Positions 59,723-64,000 of a stretch of 64,000 bases of DNA are shown here, piece by piece. The stretch covers positions 72,449,393-72,513,392 of the forward strand of contig OV884059.1 in assembly GCA_930367215.1 (NCBI GenBank), in the 5' to 3' direction. The translations under genes and the position numbers were made by a program. This stretch comes from Pollenia angustigena. Its lineage: Eukaryota > Arthropoda > Insecta > Diptera > Polleniidae. Every line of letters begins with the position of its first letter. Position 1 is the first letter of the stretch. Below the pieces are notes generated by a model. It saw nothing but the letters and a program-made list of their open reading frames with translations. It ran no database searches and was not told where the DNA came from.

Positions 59723-60068
59723 TTTGGGAAATCTTATATCATTCTGTGCATTTTTCCACCATTTATGTTAGTTTTTGTAACAAAATTATCAATTTTTTTT
59801 AGGTTGTGGTTCCATATTTTGATTCATAGCTCTGATCCTACTAGACCGATTTTGCTGGATTTCAATCCCAAACTGCTTAGGCATTTTGACACCAAGTTTA
59901 TTTATTCTTTTGAGTTTTTCGAAAGTGAGCGACGCACAGACGACATGGCTAAATCGACTTAGAATTACTCAAGGACCCAGAAATATTTATTTTATGGGGT
60001 CTGAGATGAATAATAAAAATATTTCCTACGGAATGACAAACTTCACAACTAATTGTGGTAGAGGGTAT

Positions 60069-60490
60069 AAAAGGTACAATAATTGTTTTAAGAAAACGTG
60101 TTAACATTTTTTTGTGTAAACAAGCCTAATTAATAAAAAGTACAATAATTGTTTTAAGATCTAAACGAAAATGATAACGTGTTAATGCTCTCTTTCAAGG
60201 CAAAATTTTTAGAACATTTGTGCAAATTTTTTGTGTAAACTGGCCTAATTAATTAAAAGTACAATATGTTATTGTTTTAAGATCTAAACGAAAATGATTA
60301 CGTGTTAATGATATCTTTCACTGAAAAAATTTTTAGAACATTTGTGCAAATTCTTTGTGTAAACAAGCCCAATTAATAAAAAGTATAATAATTGTTTTAA
60401 GATCTGAACGAAAACGATTGCGAGTTAATGCTCTCTTTCAAGGGAAAATTTTATAAAACAAAAATTTTTTTGTGTAAATACGCCTAATAG
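60069..60490. repeat. four-unit tandem repeat, period about 120 bp
   Basis: Units begin near 60069 (short, internally deleted), 60135, 60255 and 60377. Each has AAAAGTACAATAATTGTTTT, AAGATCTAAACGAAAATGAT, CGTGTTAATGCTCTCTTTCA, TTTTTAGAACATTTGTGC and TTTGTGTAAACAAGCC. One isolated related unit sits at about 57390-57450. Confidence 0.88.
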
Positions 60491-61435
60491 GCTTTTGTTC
60501 CATTTTTAATTACACACAAAAAATTTCTATGAATATAAATTGGCCTTGTTTGTTTTCATTTGAAATATGTACATATAATTAAAAAAAAATTAAATTGTTA
60601 ACAAACAGTTCAAACTTTTTTGCTCGTGTTACTTTAATCACATGGGTAAATATTAAATAAATATTGATTTTTATTTTTAAATCAATATTTCAATTGGTCC
60701 CCATTTGCTATAAAATTTAATTTGTATTTGTTTTACCGTAAAAACAAATTGAACCGCATGAATGTAGAAGCGTTTGACGTAGATACGCTGTCAGACTTAA
60801 CAAATATCTGCACAAAAAATTAAAATTAACAATAAAAAAATAATTTTTGAAATATTTTTCTATATTTAGAAGTTTTTTTAATGGTTAATATTCTAAATTT
60901 TAATAAATGCGACTCATTTTTTTAGTCTTAATTAATTTAAGGTCTTAATTCGAATTTCCTTCACTTGACCACACTCACATTTAATTTCTTTTAAAAGTTT
61001 TCACTTTTTTTCTGTTTTAATCTCTTGTTACTTTTTGTTTCCTCATTAACATTTAACAGCTTCAAGCGAAACAAAAAAAAAAAAAATAAAATTTATAACG
61101 AGAAATTAAAAGATACTTAAAAACACAGAAAGAACCTTTTGTTTATTATCTTTTCGCATAAAATCTCTTTTTATTGAAACCGAAGAAAAAATTAAGAAAT
61201 TAAAAAAAGAAAATAACTTATAATTGTTGTTGTTGACCTTATTTTGTTGCTGTTTATTTCGTTTGCGCGTTAAATGGATTTGTTCTTAAAAGAAGAGAAA
61301 ATAATTTAATTAAAATAGCATTTTTTTCGGGCGAGGAGAAAGTATAAAAAATAATTTTTTAGTAAATTTGATATTGTTTAAAAAAAATACAGAGAAACAA
61401 AAACTATAAATAGCCCTTTCACGCACGTAAAGTCT
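60491..61435. other. no gene seen
   Basis: AT-rich spacer, with an A run near 61073-61086. Nothing recognisable. Confidence 0.45.
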
Positions 61436-61594
61436 ACTTTGTCTGGGTTTACACTGTGAAAGTTTTCTTTCAGAAAGTTAAAGTTTATTGGCCAGAGAAC
61501 ATGATATTCTTCTCTCTTCTCTCACTAAAAGACTCAGACTCAGACTCAGACTTTATGATAGAATACTTTCATAGTGTGAACCCAGACTTTGCAA
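61436..61594. mobile_element. 159-bp MITE with TCTGGGTTYACACTRTGAAA ends
   Basis: The left end CTGGGTTTACACTGTGAAAG is mirrored by CTTTCATAGTGTGAACCCAG. A GACTCA hexamer repeats about three times inside (61530-61550). Non-coding. Confidence 0.8.
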
Positions 61595-61809
61595 AGGCTT
61601 GAATTTGTAGGAGATAAGGGGAACAAGTATGAGAGCAAGTACATACTTTGTTGTACACGTAAATTTGCTTTGTTCTTTCGTTTTTACAAAGTTGTATTTG
61701 GTTGCATTTCCATATGAAAGAAGCCATCTATAATCTCTACTTAAAATCGAGTGCAAAATTTTACACCAAAAATTACTCTCGTTTTAACGTCAGGTACATA
61801 ATTTTCTGT

Positions 61810-62640
61810 AGAAATTGTCTCTTGTTTACACAGCAAACATTTTTTTAAACAAGAACCTTTCTATCGGCGATAAAATATTTTCGCTGGAAGATTTCGTTGG
61901 TTTTCACAGCGAGAATTATTTTTTAAAGAAATATCTATAATCTTACAGTGTGCATAACATTGTTTTTAAAAACTTTACTTGCTTTCTAAAAATTTTCTTG
62001 TTTTGTGAAATATTTTCTGGTTTTAATTTTAAGAAAATGTCCCTTGCTTTCACATTTCGTGTTTTTACGGTGAATTTGCCTCATTTTGGCGACCAACACG
62101 AAACATTCTATAGAAAATTGATCTTGTTTTCACAGCGAGCACGCAATTTTTTATAAAGAGCGTTCAAACCATAATGCACATGTTATTTATGAGTCACAAC
62201 TTAACGTCAAGTTTTTTGCCCAACCTAATTTGACATTTCTTTGTTTCAGTGTTTGACAAGTTCAACCGTGGAGAGTAACACAATTAAGCAGCGCGTTCAG
62301 AATGTTGAAGCCTGTTATGAAAATGGGCGGTTAAATCAAATTAAATTTCGTGCACTTCGTGATTTTTTTGGTCAGCATAATCAACCAAATGTGTCTTCAT
62401 AAACTTTCTTCCGCTTTTAAGCGAGTCTTATTTTCTTAACAGAATTCTTATAGTTTTCATAGAGAGTACAATATTTTTCTTAAAAAAATTCTCTTGTTTT
62501 TACGGTGAACACAAAAGTTTTTAAATAATATTTCTGGGTTTTGCCACAGTCATCAAAATTTCTTTTGAGCACTAAATTTTCTGCAGAAAATTTCTCTCAA
62601 ATGTTTAAAATTTTACAGGGTTTCCCTCGGATGTGGTTAG
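61810..62640. repeat. degenerate repeats of TTGTTTTCACAGCGAGCA type, split by a mariner scrap
   Basis: Words like CTTGTTTTCACAGCGAGCAC and TCTTGTTTTTACGGTGAACA recur about every 35-80 bp (for example near 61821, 61891, 62122, 62496), often followed by AATTTTTTAAA. This looks like an old minisatellite. The insertion at about 62170-62402 interrupts it. Confidence 0.5.
62289..62402 (+). pseudogene. N-terminal scrap of a Tc1/mariner transposase
   Basis: The frame from 62289 reads QRVQNVEACYENGRL, a slightly altered segment, FRALRDFFGQHNQPNVSS and a stop at 62400. EQRVxIVExYYENGRS...FRALRxFFGxHNRPN is the conserved helix-turn-helix start of mariner-type transposases. Only about 37 residues remain, with no catalytic region nearby. 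Upstream 62170-62288 may be its 5' flank. Confidence 0.8.
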
Positions 62641-63840
62641 AGAATGTAAAGGGCAATTGCTATTTTTATTTTAAGGTATTTCAATTAAATGTTAACCTAA
62701 AAATGTGATTTATTTCAATAACTCATTGTTGAAATCTTAAACCACATGAAAAAAATTAAAAATCTAAAAGACAAAAGATGACAAAAAAAAACTCAACAAT
62801 TTAAAGTCATTAAACTCTCAGTGGTCATTGTGCCACATTTAGATATTTAGATACTTATTAAAAATACATGAGTATGACTCTACACACAGACATACACATA
62901 TTTTTTTTGCTAATTTGTTATTTAAAACGCCATCTCTAAAAATATTCACAGAAATCCAGTGTTCGCAATAAATGTAAAGATTACGTTGCGAGCTTGTGTA
63001 TTTAAAAGCTACACAAAATCTTTAACTGTATTAGAAGTATGAATGTATCTGTGTATTTGTTTTGTAACCGTGTATTGGTCTGGTATGTATGTCATTTGTT
63101 TACCGAAGCTTGAAAATAGCTTAAACATGTTTCTTGTTGGCGGTTAAAGTTTTATTTTTGGAAAAGCATCGCTAAGCACACAAAAAAAATACACTTTACT
63201 CAACTTCAACTTCATTTTACGGCGGCTAATCCCACATGACTTGCTAAATGGAAGTTGTTAATAAAAAAAAAACTAGTAACAAATATAAAATATTAAACAA
63301 CAAATAAATTTAAAAAATTCACACCAAAAATTTCAAACATGAAAATTGTTCAATCACGTTTTTAAATAAAAAAAAAAACTCATCTTTAATTGAGTCAAAC
63401 AGACAGTCAATGACTTGTGGAGAAACTGACGATTTTTTTTACCAAAAAATGTTAAATTTATGCAAAAAAAAAAATATTTTTTATAACAATTAAATTCTAC
63501 TTGAATTTGAAAAATAAAGTAATTGAATTCCTTTGTATTGTTTCAAAATTTATGCAAAACTGCAAAAATGCCGGCCGGTTTTAAATTTATACACAAATTA
63601 TTCTCCCCTCTTGAGCCGCTTTTAAACTGAGTTCAAGGTTATTACTGTATTTCTAACTCGAATTTTAAAATAATTTTCAAATAAAATTTAAAAATAACAA
63701 CAAAAAGACATTTTAAGTAAAAATTATTGTATTTAGTTTTTTTAACAGAAATAAATTTCCAAAAACAAATTTTTGTGATCAGAATATTTAATTTCTTTTA
63801 ACAATATTTCGGTAATAAATATAAGCATTTCAAAGAAGCT
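62641..63840. other. no gene seen
   Basis: AT-rich spacer with A runs near 63369-63379 and 63465-63474. Nothing recognisable. Confidence 0.45.
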
Positions 63841-63863
63841 TGTAAAGGCCCCGTTGCTCATAC

Positions 63864-63895
63864 GTAAATGTTGCGGACAAGTAAACGTTGCGGAC
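63864..63895. repeat. direct repeat GTAAAYGTTGCGGAC
   Basis: Two 15-bp copies, at 63864-63878 and 63881-63895, follow GGCCCCGTTGC. They may lie at the end of an element whose other end is outside the window. Confidence 0.45.
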
Positions 63896-63985
63896 GACTT
63901 CAATGGTTTGAAGTTAAAAAAATTACGTAAACGTGTTGCAATGTGTTAAAAAGAAATCAGATCGCATATTCGCTTTATCAATATA

Positions 63986-64000
63986 TATCGGGTGATTTTT
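63986..64000 (+). mobile_element. probable left terminal repeat of a second DD41D mariner, cut by the window edge
   Basis: The last 15 bases, TATCGGGTGATTTTT, preceded by TA-rich ATATA, match the left end of the mariner at 18818 (TATCGGGTGAATTTTT). The extra A in the 18818 copy suggests this one is closer to the original. The rest lies outside the window. Confidence 0.6.

Noticed and set aside
1..64000. CRISPR array, operons or bacterial genes
   Set aside because: No regularly spaced identical repeats, no ribosome-binding-site-led gene runs; all recognised genes are eukaryotic transposable elements.

Overview
The window looks like non-coding DNA from a fly genome (Diptera, probably a cyclorrhaphous and perhaps a calyptrate fly), packed with mobile elements of several ages. 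The basis for this is its strong AT-richness, long A/T runs, TATG and CA microsatellites, the absence of any intact host gene, and the element families present: jockey-clade and LOA/R1-like non-LTR retrotransposons, a DD41D (rosa-type) Tc1/mariner element, tRNA-derived SINEs and many short inverted-repeat elements (MITEs). The species assignment is inference. The window may lie in an intergenic region or a long intron; no splice-linked host exons could be supported.

Region by region. Bases 1-1391 (minus) hold the start-side part of a jockey-type ORF1 (Gag-like, zinc knuckles), whose element runs off the left edge. From 1.7 to 9 kb there are four small repeats in otherwise featureless AT-rich DNA. 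At 9.3 and 13.7-14.5 kb lie two decayed C-terminal pieces of LOA/R1-like ORF2 proteins on opposite strands; the second still shows RNase H and a Cys/His tail. At 18.2-20.1 kb is a nested cluster: a foldback repeat, an old non-LTR 3' end, a DD41D mariner inside that, and a SINE. From 20 to 29 kb there are two TTAA-flanked MITEs, two CACAGAGAAAA-ended elements, a CAGGGG-ended MITE and a dispersed repeat.

At 30.06-32.75 kb an element made largely of ACGGATCCGT palindromes is split by a 5'-truncated jockey element with an uninterrupted 631-codon reverse transcriptase frame and a 12-bp target duplication. From 35 to 40 kb there are two copies of one MITE, a second SINE and a short LOA-like 3' end with a CCTA tail and a perfect 12-bp target duplication. 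At 41.0-42.4 kb one element contains two others. At 46.7-50.5 kb are a jockey-type tail, a MITE, and a decayed mariner split by a MITE. At 53.1-55.3 kb a long TTAA-flanked inverted repeat abuts a hAT-like element carrying seven TATCGATA sites. At 58.7-59.1 kb a SINE interrupts a small basic ORF. The right end holds a four-unit tandem repeat, a MITE, a mariner N-terminal scrap and, in the last 15 bases, what looks like the terminal repeat of another DD41D mariner.

No genes here work together as a pathway. The content records successive invasions: autonomous families (jockey, LOA-like, mariner), non-autonomous riders (SINE, MITEs), and insertions of one into another that allow relative dating.
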